A DNA stretch of 64,000 nt from Taudactylus pleione (Eukaryota > Chordata > Amphibia > Anura > Myobatrachidae): contig JAUIMM010000088.1 in NCBI GenBank assembly GCA_031769625.1, forward strand, positions 6,029,501 to 6,093,500. Direction: 5' to 3'. This document shows positions 23,595-34,715 of the stretch, in pieces. Below the pieces are notes generated by a model. The model saw nothing but the letters and a program-made list of their open reading frames with translations. It was not told the DNA's origin and did no database searches. Numbering within the stretch: position 1 is the first letter of the stretch; each line of letters begins with the position of its first letter. The translations under genes and the position numbers were made by a program.

Positions 23595-24719
23595 TTAACT
23601 GAGTGGCTTTACGTCACCAGGTACCATATTTCTTTTGCCTCTGTGTTCAAATTGTGTGTGAAGATAGGGTGACGGTGTGTTTTTATGTATACCCAGCATT
23701 TCAACATGTGTGAGGGTCATAACTTCTGGGACTACTCTTCCCAGGTAACACAAACCTTCGGAACTCGGGGAGAGCCATTTATACGCTTTTCTTCCACAGA
23801 TAAAACATACATTATCAGGGAGAACATAAGGAATGGTATGCATCATTATCATTAAGCACATTTCCCTTGCAAACAATCCTATTTCTGGGTCTTCCATCTG
23901 GTACATGCAAGTTTCTGGCTGTATTATTTTAGCACAATAACCATTTGGCACCTTACCAATAATTTCTTTGGTGGAACTCAATGTATACCGATACCTAAAA
24001 TGTTTCCCACCAGACTTAATGGAGTGCAGCAGATCATGGTTTATGGACTCATTATCAGCTCTTTGTGAGAAGGTCATCGTCTGATTATTCCCCATCACTT
24101 CCCAACTCCCGGGTTTATTGGGGTTGGTTATGTTTAAACACAAAAGTGATCTATCTACTTGGAATTGATAGAGTTTGAAATGAGGTGGTTTGGATGAGAG
24201 GAATTTTCCATCCAATGTTTTCCCTTTTTGTAATTCTAAATTTTCCGTGATATTCAGCGGAAATGGCACCAACCCTACGTCATGCTGTCCCTGTGGCACA
24301 TGTGAACACACCCAGCAATCAGATTGATTTAACACTTTGCCTACCATGCTATGATAATCCTCTAGAGGATACCCACCCCAGTACGGATTATATTTAGGTT
24401 GGCACCATTGGATACAGTTCTCATCAACTAGGGACCCACAAAGCTCACAAATACAGGAATCTTCAGACGATAAACCTCCACACCTTCCCCGAGTATCCGG
24501 AATGACAGCTCTCTTAACAATAACTGTACTAAGATTGGTCAGACACTCCCCTGATTGGCATTGCACTCCTCCTGACTCCACTCCTTCAGCGCTGCCATCA
24601 GCTCCCGTTTCCTCAATCGGTCCCCCATCACAGACACTGGATATCCCCGAACTGACCAGGATGGTGAACACTCTAAAAGAGAATATGAAAATGAACACAG
24701 CAGGCCTCTCCATTGTCAC
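23595..24719 (-). pseudogene. ERV envelope surface subunit
   Basis: This 374-codon frame starts at an ATG followed by a hydrophobic signal-like segment (about residues 8-24). It is Cys-rich, carries several N-X-S/T glycosylation sites, and has a CWVC motif at 135-138. This is the CXXC that in gamma-type envelopes pairs with the transmembrane subunit. A basic RGKR, resembling a furin-type cleavage site, lies near residue 360, and the frame stops 11 residues later, before the fusion-peptide region is complete. The surface unit is otherwise uninterrupted, which is notable given the damage elsewhere. Receptor use cannot be told. Confidence 0.85.
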
Positions 24720-24768
24720 AACAAGATCTGCAAATTTCCCTCAGTTCAGGTATCTCACTACAACCTGT

Positions 24769-26448
24769 TCAATCCTCCCGGAACAAGCTCGCGATCGACA
24801 GGTCCACGCTATCAGCTTTGTCTCCGACTTGTTTCTCCACCGGTTGATTGGCCTTTTTGCTGTGAGTGGAATGGACCCAGGTATCTCTCTCGGCCACCTC
24901 CAAAGTTGTAGTACTCGTCAGCAGCACCTGGTATGGACCTTCCCACCGATCAGTCAAACAACCTGAACGCAAGAAATTTCTGATCATTACATATTCTTCT
25001 GGTTCAACATCATGACAGTTAGTTTCAGGCATATCATTAGACAACAATTTCAGTTTCTGCTGCTGTTGCTTTAACTGCTTATTCATTGATATAAGATACT
25101 TTACAGTTACCTCATTGTTACCCTTCAGGTCTTCCTGTGGACTTATAATCAAACGAGGTTGTCTACCGAACAATATTTCAAATGGGGACAGATTCAGTGG
25201 AGGTCTAGGAGTGGTCCTTATGCTATGTAGGACCAAAGGTAATGCTTCTGGCCATCCTAGTCCAGTCTTTGACATGATTTTACTTGGCTTATTTTTAATA
25301 GTCCCATTCATCCTCTCTACCTTGGCACTGCCTTGCAGTCGGTAGGGGGTGTGAAGTCGGCTATTAATACCCATCAGCTTACACATATTTTGAAAAACAT
25401 CACCTGTGAAATGGGTACCCCTATCACTCTTGATGATTTTAGGGATACCGTACCTGCATACAAATTCCTGAACTATTTTCTTTGCAGTAAACGCAGCAGT
25501 ATTAGTGGCCGCTGGGTAGGCCTCAACCCAGTTAGAAAATACGTCTGTGCACACTAATACATACTTAAGGTTCCTGCAGGGTGGTAATTGGATGAAATCA
25601 ATTTGTATCACCTGGAAAGGTCCATCAGTCGGTGGAATGTGGGACGGTTCGGTAGGGATCGCTTTCCCTATATTCTTTCTCAAGCAGGTCAGACAGGACA
25701 TTGCTATCTTTTCTGCTTGTGAAGAAAAACCTGGTGCGCACCAGTATGCCCTCACCAACTTGCACATACCCTGTTTACCCAGATGAGTCAGGCAGTGTGC
25801 TGCCTCAGCCAGGCTGGGGTAATATGCCTTGGGGGCTACTGGCTTACCATGTCCATCCCTCCAGAGCCCAGAGGATTCTTGCCCACATCCCTTGGACTTC
25901 CAAATGGATTTTTCCTGAATTGAACACAAATTTTGCATCTCAATTAATTTCAGCATGTCAATAGTTTGAAATGGCATAATTGTTTCAGATGGAGAAAACA
26001 TTTTTAACCCTGCTGCCCATTTTGCAGCTTCATCAGCTCTGTTGTTGCCCAGTGACACCGGGTCATCCTCACATGTGTGGGCTTTGCATTTAATTACTGC
26101 CACTGCTTTGGGCAGTTGGATTGCTTCTAGAAGATGTTTTATGTGTCGGGAACGTGCAACTGGTGTGCCTGCTGCTGTCATAAAATTTCTCAGATGCCAT
26201 AGAGCCCCAAAATCGTGCACCACCCCGAATGCGTACCTCGAGTCAGTGTAAATGTTAGCAGATTTGCCTGCTGCCAGTTCACATGCTCTAGTCAGTGCTA
26301 CTAACTCTGCCACCTGGGCTGAGTGAGGAGGACCGAGAGGTTTAGCTTCTATGATGTCTGTACCATTTACAACAGCATAACCTGTACATAATTCACCTGT
26401 GTCTGTTTGTCTATGACAACTCCCATCCGTATAAAAAGTTACATCCAC
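24769..26448 (-). pseudogene. ERV pol: RNase H and integrase
   Basis: The 559-codon frame begins inside pol. RNase H: YTDGS with D8, E48 in AELVAL, D69 in YTDSRY and D139 in NNRADE. Integrase zinc domain: H218, H222, C252, C255. Catalytic core: D284 in QIDF, D342 in SDRGTHF and E378 in VERMNG, with the D-35-E spacing intact. The C-terminal domain follows (VMIRNF, GPYQVLL). All metal-binding residues I can check are present. The upstream part of pol lies in other frames, so this is a fragment of one polyprotein. It slightly precedes and does not overlap the surface-unit frame. Confidence 0.9.
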
Positions 26449-26479
26449 ATTCTCTAAAGGTGTGTCATGTATGTCAGGT

Positions 26480-26983
26480 CTAGCAGTAAAGGTCTGAATC
26501 AGATGTCATACAATCATGCGTATTCTTATGTCTGCCGAACTCACCTCCCGCCAGCAACTCCTCTCCTTCCACCCTTTGTACATCATGTTGTACATATAGT
26601 AGGTATGTTGCTGGATTCAGCGTACTGCAATGTTTAACAGTAATATTTGCAGGAGTGATTAGAGCTAGTTCCCATTTGGTGAACCTAGCCGAGGAGACGT
26701 GTCTGGTTTGAGCTGAGTTCAACAGAGCAGATACAGCATGGGGAGTGTAGACAATCATATCATGGCCCAATACTACGTCCTCACTTTTACTCACCAATAG
26801 AGCGATAGCTGCTACACTTCTCAAACAGGTGGGGAGTGATCTTGCCACAGTGTCCAATTGGGCACTGTAGTATGGTACGGGCCTACTGGCATCACCATGT
26901 TTTTGTATAAGGACACCTGCAGCACAACCGTCGGCTTCCGTACAATACAAATCAAAAGGTTTTTCATAATCGGGTATTCCCAA
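26480..26983 (-). pseudogene. ERV pol: reverse transcriptase connection segment
   Basis: The frame continues from the RT frame after a single in-frame TAG at 27008-27010. It carries YCTEADGCAAGVLIQ and YYSAQLD-like motifs typical of the RT thumb/connection and tether region in gamma-type pol. It ends with a frameshift at about 26490 before RNase H. Confidence 0.82.
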
Positions 26984-27007
26984 TGCAGAAGCTTTTGTCA
27001 GACTATC

Positions 27008-27793
27008 CTAAAGATTAAGGAAAGCCTGCTCTGATTCCTCTGTGTGTATGACACGATCGGGCTTTGAGGAAGAGACTAATTCCTGTAAAGGTAAGGCCAA
27101 AATAGAAAAACCTGGTATCCACATTCTACAGTATCCACACATTCCCAAGAAGGTACGAATTTGCTGTTGATTCTGCGGCAGTGTCATGTTTTGTATGGCC
27201 TGGATTCTATCTGTTGTAAGGTGTCGTAACCCCTGGGTTAGGCAGTGTCCCAAATATTTTACTCTGGATTGGCACGGCTGTAGTTTGTCCTTAGCCACCT
27301 TGTGTCCTGTTTGTGGGAGATGAAGTAACAAAAGTTTAGTATCATTCAAACGTGACATAAACGAGTCAGAACATAGCAATAAATCGTCCACATATTGAAT
27401 TAGAACAGATCCATTGGCAGGTTGAAAAGATTGTAAACAGTCGTGCAATGCCTGGGAGAAGATACTGGGGCTGTCTATGAAACCTTGGGGTAATCGTGTC
27501 CATGTGTATTGTAAACCTCTGTACGTAAATGCAAATAGATACTGACAGTCAGGATGGAGAGGCACAGAGAAGAAAGCAGAACAGAGGTCAATGACAGTGA
27601 AATGGGTTGCATTTGGTGGGATCAGCATCAAAATGACAGCTGGATTCAGCACTACAGGGAATTGGCTCTCTACTACCTTATTAACACCTCTAAGGTCTTG
27701 TACCAGCCTATAACCCCTCCCACCACTCTTCTTCACCGGAAAGATGGGACTGTTGGCTACACTAGCTGTACGAACTAAAATTCCCTGTTGCAA
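27008..27793 (-). pseudogene. ERV pol: reverse transcriptase fingers/palm
   Basis: This 261-codon frame carries the RT motifs in order: VQDLRGVNKVV (31-41), FTVIDLCSAFFSVPL (65-79, catalytic D69), LPQGFIDSPSIF (101-112) and YVDD (134-137, catalytic pair), then GHCLTQG and the IRTFLGMCGYCR motif of the thumb. The frame ends in a TAG that interrupts otherwise continuous homology with the next pol fragment. The upstream start is set by a frameshift around 27800-27821. Confidence 0.9.
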
Positions 27794-27820
27794 TAATCGC
27801 TCAATTAGTGGAAAAACCCC

Positions 27821-28376
27821 TTATTCTACCTCCAGCTTTAGTGGGTACTGGGGAATTTTTGGAGCTTGCCTCCCGCTTTTTAAATTTACCATTACTGGGC
27901 TTACGTTTGCCATTAATCCAGTGTCCTGTCCATCTTTAGTCCAAAGGGAATCTGGAATTAGGGACAACATTTCATCTACCTGTGATGGAGTTTCATTTAA
28001 AACTGTAGAGTGATACATTATCCTTTGAGGAGTGTCTAACATATCCCGCATCTCGTATACCATTCTCTCTGGGATATCTAAAAATACACCATCAGGGGTG
28101 CAATATATAACACATCCCATCTTACATAACAAGTCTCTGCCCAGTAGGTTAGTAGGAGCTGCAGCAGCCAGAAGGAAAGAATGTCTGGTATGCAACGGCC
28201 CAATAGTAACCTCTGTGGACTTTTGTTAAAGGATAATGTTCCACTTTACCTGTTACACCCATTGTTGGTACTGTCTCGTTGGTCACCTGCAAATTAACGG
28301 GAGATTTTATCACTGACCTGGTCGCCCCTGTGTCTACAAGAAAAGGATATTCAGTACCAGCTACATCAACCATCAT
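27821..28376 (-). pseudogene. ERV protease, in two frames
   Basis: The active-site motif LVDTGATRS lies in the 28149-28376 frame; the later GRDLLCKMG flap/dimer-type motif lies in the overlapping frame 27821-28195. The frameshift falls in the 28150-28195 overlap. A retroviral aspartic protease is a homodimer of about 110-130 residues, and the combined span fits one subunit. It lies between the gag zinc knuckle and the RT, as expected. Confidence 0.82.
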
Positions 28377-28586
28377 GACCGGTTCTTCCCTAGTACTTCC
28401 CGTTAACCTGACTATCTGTAGACTACAGGTATGACCTGACCCCTAGCGTTGGCTACCATTCTCCAATAAAGTATTTACAGCTACAATTGGAGCTGGTGCC
28501 TGCTGAACATTTGCTGGCCTCTGTGCATATACCTTATGGGGATATCCAGGTCTTCCCTGATGTGGGATCCCTACTCTTTTTACTGT

Positions 28587-28628
28587 ACAGTTTCTACTTA
28601 AGTGTCCTGTTTGTTTACAGTTAAAACA
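28587..28628 (-). pseudogene. ERV gag nucleocapsid zinc knuckle
   Basis: The minus strand encodes CFNCKQTGHLSRNC, a CX2CX4HX4C knuckle that binds genomic RNA in active viruses. Only one knuckle is visible, as in gammaretroviruses. Flanking nucleocapsid sequence is broken into other frames. Confidence 0.85.
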
Positions 28629-28852
28629 TGTTCGTTATCGGGTGAAGACATGTGGTGTTGTGAGGTTTGCACACAGGGTAAAGGTGGTGGATATGGGTAA
28701 GGGTATTGTGGGGGATAAGAAGTTGATGGATAGCCTGGGACCTGTGGTTGCATCGGGTTAGTGGGATAGAGTTGTGTTTGTTATTGCGAGGGGTTAGTGA
28801 GAGCACATACTTGTTCAGAAGTGAGTGTAAGTGCAAGTGTGTCTGTTGGCTG

Positions 28853-29116
28853 TTATGTTACCGTCATTCCCTCCAAAGCTTGTATACTGACAGCCATTAG
28901 TTTTTCGCTCTGGGCTTCTCTCTTCTTGGAGATGTTTTTATCATGTTCAAAGGCGGTTTCTATGAGGGTATCTATTGTGAGTCCCCACCAGCCAGGCTGT
29001 GAGGTCTGAACCCGGGTTTTTAAACTCTCTTTCAGACCGTCCACAAGTACTGTGACTATCATTCCCCGGTGGTGAGTGCTATCTTTAATATTCTCTATCC
29101 AAGTGTACAGATTCAC
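28853..29116 (-). pseudogene. ERV gag: capsid C-terminal part
   Basis: An 87-codon frame overlaps the end of the upstream gag frame by 32 bp and carries on the capsid-like sequence (ENIKDSTHHRGMIVTVLVDG, then a charged C-terminus with KNISKKREAQ). The frame change relative to 29085-29783 is a decay frameshift. Confidence 0.7.
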
Positions 29117-29783
29117 TCTCCTTTTGCTTAATGGTGAAAACTTTGTTCCAGTTAACTACTACTGGAAAATATATACCCAATTGAGTTACAATGCGAGAAA
29201 TGTTACCTTGGTTTACTTGGTCTGTTAAGGGAACGTCACCATCCAATACACAATGCGTGATAAATTTTGTCACGTCGGTATTGCATGGCAGACAGGCCCT
29301 TAACACCACACGCCAATCTTTATTAGTGGGTTCATGTGAACTACCCAAATTTCTCAAAAATCTTTGACATTTGGCTAATTCCTTTTTGGTATCGGGGAAA
29401 TCATTTATGAAGGAATTTAGTTCTGCTCTTGTCCAAGGACAATGCATTACTACTTCCCTCGTGGGCACTATACCGTTTGCATCTGCATTTCTATTTGGAA
29501 CAGTTATTGTCCGAATGGGATGCAGACCGGTAACGCTGCTACCTTTGACCTGATTACCTGGCTGGGGGTTTAGTCTGCTGCGTATCGTATGAACAACTTC
29601 CTCTACGAGTGCAGAGGGCATTAACACTTCCCTTGCTGTTACTGATGGAGATGGAGGCACCACTCGTGATTGTGGTGATGCCGCATCTATCATTTGTACA
29701 CCATGGGAAATGGCAGACATTACAATAGGCTCATCATCCACATCATGAACATGTTCTTTATAGTTGCTTAAGAGAGGGTACAA
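29085..29783 (-). pseudogene. ERV gag: capsid
   Basis: This 232-codon frame encodes the main capsid region. Its MHCPWTRAELNSFINDFPD block is typical of the N-terminal capsid domain in gamma-type gag, and a helical segment follows (ELAKCQRFLRNL, WRVVLRACLP). An open Pro/Ser-rich linker precedes it. The start is a frameshift overlap of 16 bp with the upstream frame rather than a true initiator. Confidence 0.8.
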
Positions 29784-30166
29784 CTGCTTGTTACATTTTT
29801 ATGGGTATTTTTGGTAACTGTACTTGCACCTCCATCCACATAAGGTGGGGGAGGTGAGCGTGAACTGCTGGCAATACTCTCCATGACGCTACATTGCCAC
29901 ACGTGCGTGTCATTTTGCGGCTCGCCCTTATTGCAATTTAGCGTTGCGGATGTATTTTCTGGCAATGTGCTCACGACGCTAGTTTGCGTTGTTTGAACAT
30001 TTTTAAGCCACGCAACCCCTTCATGCTGCCACAGTTTTAAGCATTCAGAATATTTAACCTTTTTCTCTCGGGAGCGCATCAAACTGATGTGATCCCGGAC
30101 ATTGTCTAACACATTTTTATCAAAACTACCAATTCTGGGAAACGGTCTAACACTCTTCCTCGTCAT
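29768..30166 (-). pseudogene. ERV gag: matrix and late-domain region
   Basis: The frame starts with ATG at 30166 and probably represents the gag initiator: it is the first ATG of the coding region, followed by a basic segment (TRKSVRPFPRIGSF). A PPPPYV late-domain motif, which recruits host budding ubiquitin ligases in active viruses, lies near residue 115. No N-terminal glycine for myristoylation follows the Met. The frame breaks at 29768. Confidence 0.78.
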
Positions 30167-30402
30167 ATTAAACCATAAATCTCAATACCTTATTGCATAA
30201 GTACGGTACTTAGTATGCATGATACGAAGGGCCGATCCGATCGGCGCCTCCATTAGCAGCACATCATTGTCTAACATCTCTTCTGTTTGCGTGGCTCCCA
30301 TTCTGAGACAACTCCTACGCTTTTCAATAAAGATTTAAACTGGTGAAAGACAATCAAGATACTTTCACTTGCCTGTGGACGATTTAATTCGGCGGCGCCC
30401 AA

Positions 30403-30505
30403 ACACCTGGATAAGATTTAGTAAGGCAACTTTCACACCTGGATAAGATTTGAAAAAGGCAACTTCCACACCCGGATAAGATTTAGTAAGGCAACTTCCA
30501 CACCT
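30403..30505 (-). repeat. Three tandem 32-bp repeats in the ERV leader
   Basis: Units on the + strand follow ACACCTGGATAAGATTT..AAGGCAACTT, present three times with small changes plus a partial fourth. They lie between the primer-binding site and gag, where packaging signals usually sit; any role is unproven. Confidence 0.85.
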
Positions 30506-31159
30506 ATGAGAGTTTATATGTCGGCTACTCTCACGCACCTCTCTACAACAAAGACAACATGTACACCTGCTACTGTGTATAGAACGGTAAAGCTGCTTAC
30601 CGAGCGGCTAGACTAACCCTTGCACCTAGCCCTTAAAGGTCATACGGTACCTTTAACTGTAGGGAACATATTACCCCTACCAACAATACACTCACTGTTA
30701 CACACTTTTTCCTGCGCAGAAAAATACACGTTAACCCAGATATTGGTAATAAAAAAAAATGTAAACCTCAATGGCTTGGTTCAAACACGTGGCAGCACAA
30801 CCGGAAGTACGTATACGCTATTGTGCGCATTATTGTACACAATAATGCAACTACCACACAACCGTATGACTTTTTAACTGTGTACACAAAAGTGCGTCTT
30901 TTGCTATGCGCAAACCTGCGACTCAGCCGTGTACTCAGTACTGCGGCACCCCTTTAAATGTAAGGTTCTATCAACAGAGGAAAACAAACTTTTTCCTCTC
31001 TTGTCCCTGGATTCTAGTCAGCTTCCTTGATTCACATAGAGACGGATAGCGATCTTTCAGCACAAAGTGGTTGCAGGCAAACCCTGCATGTGGCCACTCC
31101 ACCCTTTGCTGAAATATCGATAGCCGTATGTACCGTGTGAGCAGGTAAGTGACTTCACT

Positions 31160-31170
31160 ACGAGCCCCCA
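31160..31170 (-). promoter_or_regulatory. Candidate ERV primer-binding site, tRNA-Pro type
   Basis: The minus strand reads TGGGGGCTCGT, matching 11 nt of the usual tRNA-Pro primer-binding sequence, and then diverges. Its position about 1 kb upstream of gag and 5 nt inside a TG...CA candidate LTR supports the reading. Confidence 0.65.
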
Positions 31171-31175
31171 ACTAA

Positions 31176-32029
31176 TGATACTTGATCAGAACCTCTATAT
31201 ACCCCTGCCTGTACCTTCTAAAATCCTTCCTATAAACCTCTAAGGATGACGCTAATTTGCGTACGCAGTCATACAGTAAATAAAGACTTAGACCTGGAAT
31301 CTGTGGTTCCAAAGCACAAGTGTTATTCGAGTAAAAGTTCAGACAGTTACACGCAATTGATCCAGACACAATTTAGGTGCAAAAGAAAATTATACAGACC
31401 CAAGTACAGTATACATACGCAGCGCTTCCGGACCCGAAGATAGGCATCAGCAAGAGACCCCTCGTCATACAGCATTCAGCACGAAGACTAAGAACCCAGC
31501 ATTTGAGCACACATATTTATACCCCCCCAGAATAAACAGGACAATAGAGAAGTTTGTTGCTGATGTCATTGGTTCCCAGGGGAGAAGCATCTGTTACAGG
31601 GCATTTAACAGGCTGGTTCCAATAGACTCTCCCGGCCTCTTACAGCTGGGGATCTTTCCCTTCCCACCCCCTGCAACATCCTAACAGTTGTTCATGAAAT
31701 ATACATTTTGTTGCTTGTAGGCTCTGCGATCCATAACTCGAGAATGCATGATGCGATCTCCCCACCGATAACACCGGAATACTGTAAAAAGAGTAGGCAT
31801 CAGTACAAAACCAAACACGACTTGTTTAGCATGTATAATACCTTAGTTATCAAATATCTTTATTTCTTAGCATTTAAACTAACTGAACCAACTTAAATCA
31901 TACACTTTAAACCTTATGTGTGAATATGTAATGTGTGAGTATTCGGGGTTTGATATAAAGACGTATTAATGTGTGTATGAGGAAGGGTGCACTTAACTCT
32001 CACTAAGTGAACATCTTAACAATGTGACA
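31176..32029 (-). repeat. Candidate ERV 5' LTR (only copy)
   Basis: On the minus strand a TG...CA-bounded segment runs from TGTCACATTG (32029) to GTATCA (31176), ending 5 nt before the primer-binding site. It contains a TATAAATATGTG box at 31510-31521, consistent with a U3 promoter. Without a second LTR the outer boundary cannot be confirmed and could lie elsewhere between about 31.7 and 32.1 kb. Confidence 0.5.
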
Positions 32030-32439
32030 TGCTGAGCCAGATAGTTCCACATGCCCACTCTGCCAGCAGTCCCCCCCACCTGTCCCAGGCTTAAAAAAAA
32101 AACTCTTTATTCTCCCAGTCTCTTGTGTGAAATGCAAATAGCCCAGCTACAAGAGACAGACCTAAGATGACACTCTAGTCTTTGAAATCATGTAATTGCA
32201 GGAAGCCTGCTAATGTAGGTGTGTATTCGAGCCAGACCACCTGTAGTGAGGGCAGACACTGTCCAGGAAGCTTATCTACACAAGCTAGTTGTCACGTAGT
32301 CATTTGCTTTATTCAGCTAATGCAATCAATTTTGGCATACTGTAAAGTCATTTCTGAAATATATCCTTTATAATACGTAAAGTCATGAAATAGGCTTCTG
32401 GTGAATCACCGTAACTTGCTAATAGTATTATCGCCACAT
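32030..32439. other. Unassigned DNA beside the provirus
   Basis: No gene or named repeat recognised. An A run lies at 32093-32103. Confidence 0.35.
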
Positions 32440-32905
32440 GTACTAAAGTGTGAGTTTATCTAAAATGGTGCTTAGGCGGCCATCTCGCAAAATGGCGTCT
32501 TGCGGCCAGTCGCAAGATGGTGTCGCTGCGATTCAATTTTAAACTGATCTTGTCTCAGCCAATAATCTAGTTTCGACAGTACTTTACAGCCAATTGCCAC
32601 GCCGCTGTCCCAACATGGTGTCATAACGTTGCTAGACACAGGAGCCAGTCATCGCCCTCCCCTTGTCATTCATGGGGAAGGCTTCCACCCAGGCAGCTTG
32701 GCGCTACAACCAGCCAATGAGGAGGCAGGGGCCATCTGGCAGCAGAGAGGGGAGGGCGGGAGACAGAGCAATAGTTGCCTTGCAGTGTGGTGGCTGCCCC
32801 TTCCCTCTCCTTCAGTCCTGCATTAGGGTCCTCTGGAGCCTGTCAGTCACAAACGCTGCCCCCCAGATTACATAAGAAGCTGCTGCTGGAAGAAGCCCAG
32901 TAAGT
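32440..32905 (+). promoter_or_regulatory. Promoter-like CpG and CCAAT-box region, possible untranslated first exon
   Basis: G+C content rises here. Several CCAAT motifs in AGCCAAT context (about 32558, 32590, 32712), ATGGCG-type elements and pyrimidine-rich CCCTTCCCTCTCC sequence resemble a housekeeping promoter on the + strand. A consensus donor GTAAGT follows AAGCCCA at about 32900. No coding exon can be tied to it in this window. It might instead belong to a repeat; the call is inference. Confidence 0.3.
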
Positions 32906-33850
32906 TATCTCTGTAATGGCTTCCTGATGAGGAGAAAGGATTGATAGGTGTGTGTGTATAGCTTATGTTACTCAAAAGGAAGGATCTCAAGGAACATTTC
33001 AGTGAAAACCCAATCAAAATTGGTTCAGTAGTTCTCGTGTTTATTCCTCCTTTGAAGATTATGTTTCCACAAACCAACTGGACTTGTGTGACCAGAGATG
33101 TGCTGAACAAAGATAATATTTTGATTAAAATAGATAGAGTCTTACTGATGGACACTCTGACAAAAAAGAAGTCCTAAATAGAAAGAGAAGGACATAAAAC
33201 ATATGGTAGAGAGGCAGACATTGGACAGAAGATAGAGAGAGCCCTGTTTGTGAGACATTACAATCTAGGCAATGTTGAGACAATAACCAAGGGACGGGAT
33301 GGTAGCACAGAGAGGGAATGGTATCAAGTGAGGATAGGATAAACTATGGTGAAAAGGTTGGCTTTGAGCACACTTGAAAGATTTAAGGTCGGGGGAATGT
33401 CTGGTGAGGCCCTGGTAGGAAGTGGCATAGTGCAGCACAGGAGAATTCTTGGAGGAGTGAGATGTGGTTATCATAGGTTAGGCACTGGTCAAAGAGTGCA
33501 AGTACCTTGTAAGGAAGTCTGAGTTCTAAGAGGAGGAGTTGATGATGAGGGCTTTGAAGTGAAGTTTGAGTAGCTTGAATTTTATACTGGACACGTTAAG
33601 CTTTAGTTACTGTTAGGATATCCAAGTGGAGATGGGTAAAAGAGTAGGAGAGAGGTGAGAGTATATATGTATGTATATATATATGTATATATATAAAACA
33701 TCAACTCCTGCTATTCTTAAATTACTGACTTTTTTCAAAAGTAATAGTTAAAAAGAATTTATTAAAAAAAAGTACAATGTATACAGTTATCCAACTCATT
33801 GACTTGCAATACAGGGCAGACACTCCCAGGCAGAAAACCTGAATTAAAGA
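32906..33850. other. Unassigned DNA, possible old LINE-related repeat, TA microsatellite
   Basis: 33180-33625 has the purine-rich style of widespread vertebrate LINE-associated repeats (GAGAGAGCCCTG, TTACAATCTA, TTTGAAGTGAAG), but I cannot assign it firmly. A (TA/TG)n microsatellite lies at 33661-33697. The short ORF 32965-33177 has no family motif. Confidence 0.35.
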
Positions 33851-33854
33851 AGAG

Positions 33855-34715
33855 AGAGGTGAGCAGAAACAGTATCTGCTGGTGTGTTCAGTGCTGGGGG
33901 TGAGGGGAGAAGAAGGACCTGCACTAGGAGGTGGGAAGGACAGCGTTCCTGTTCAAACAATGATTAGGAAATGCAATGTAACTATATTATCCATGTAATT
34001 TTTTTCTATTAAAATACTGCCCATTTAAGCCTTATTCCTTCCCAAAGTATTATCTGAGTCAAAAGCATCATGGGCCTGATTCAGAGCCGTTCGCTATTTG
34101 CGGTCGTTCATTCAAAAACAAGGGGTGGCTATTCAAATGATCCGTTCGCAAATTGCAGTCTGTTCACACCTCTAAGTCTGAACGAGCGAGCAAAACATAC
34201 GCTCATTTATTTGTTAAAAACGCCCCCTGGCCGCTCGCACCATACGTCATGTCCGCTATTAGATTAATCGAGTACATCGACCAGCGTATGAACTGCTCGC
34301 TATTCTTGTGGTTGGTTTTTGCTACCACAATCTTGCGAGCAGTTCTGGCTATAAAATAACCCAGTGACGTGGTCAATGACGCTGCTGTATTAATTATGCA
34401 CACCCATAAAACGCCCGTTTTGACCTTTAAGCACGCCTGCGTTCTGATCTCCACTCCCCGTTTTCAAGCACCTTCCCCTGTTACCACCCACATACGCCTT
34501 ATTCTGTCACTCAAAATAGCAGGCATTCGCTATATTGCGAGCACATGAATTTCGGCCGCACTGACTGGTTCGCGCATGCGTATAACGATCCGTACGCATG
34601 CGCAGATGTGCGAACATCGCTCGGAACGAGCGTACTGCCGCTAGCGAGTGGCTCTGAATGAGGGCCCATATTTGATGCAGATACAGCCCTTGCATGATGG
34701 TCATGCCAACTTTAG
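33855..34715. repeat. Segmental duplication copy A (carries a MITE)
   Basis: GAGGTGAGCAGAAACAG at 33855, TTCCTGTTCAAACAATGATT at about 33948, AAAGCATCAT at 34062 and TTGCATGATGGTCATGCCAA at 34690 recur in the same order at 35231, 35323, 35520 and 35580. Copy A is interrupted by the MITE at 34072-34666, which copy B lacks. Confidence 0.8.
34072..34666. mobile_element. MITE, GGGCCTGATTCA group, copy 3
   Basis: Termini GGGCCTGATTCAGAGCCG and GGCTCTGAATGAGGGCC are flanked by CAT on both sides. The undisrupted site GCATCATATCTGA in the duplicate at 35522-35535 confirms both the insertion and the CAT duplication. Confidence 0.92.

Larger units (their letters stand above)
22937..32029 (-). mobile_element. 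Endogenous retrovirus, gammaretrovirus-like, decayed, no visible 3' LTR
   Basis: Read on the minus strand, the order is candidate LTR (31176-32029), tRNA-Pro-type primer-binding site, a leader of about 1 kb, gag, protease, reverse transcriptase, RNase H, integrase, envelope surface unit, envelope transmembrane unit. A PPPPY late-domain motif in gag, one CCHC knuckle, and a CXXC in the surface unit with a downstream Cys...CysCys in the transmembrane unit point to a gamma-type (class I) relationship. At least five frameshifts or stops inactivate it. The left LTR is missing, so the provirus is truncated or rearranged just past env. Confidence 0.9.

Noticed and set aside
30388..30402. GGCGCCCAAAC as a + strand primer-binding site for a second provirus
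   Set aside because: It resembles a tRNA-Lys-type site, but all retroviral coding sequence is on the minus strand and no + strand LTR ends just before it.
30971..31171. Small ORF beginning at the primer-binding site
   Set aside because: It has no ATG, overlaps the primer-binding site and leader, and shows no gag-like features. The gag start at 30166 is better supported.
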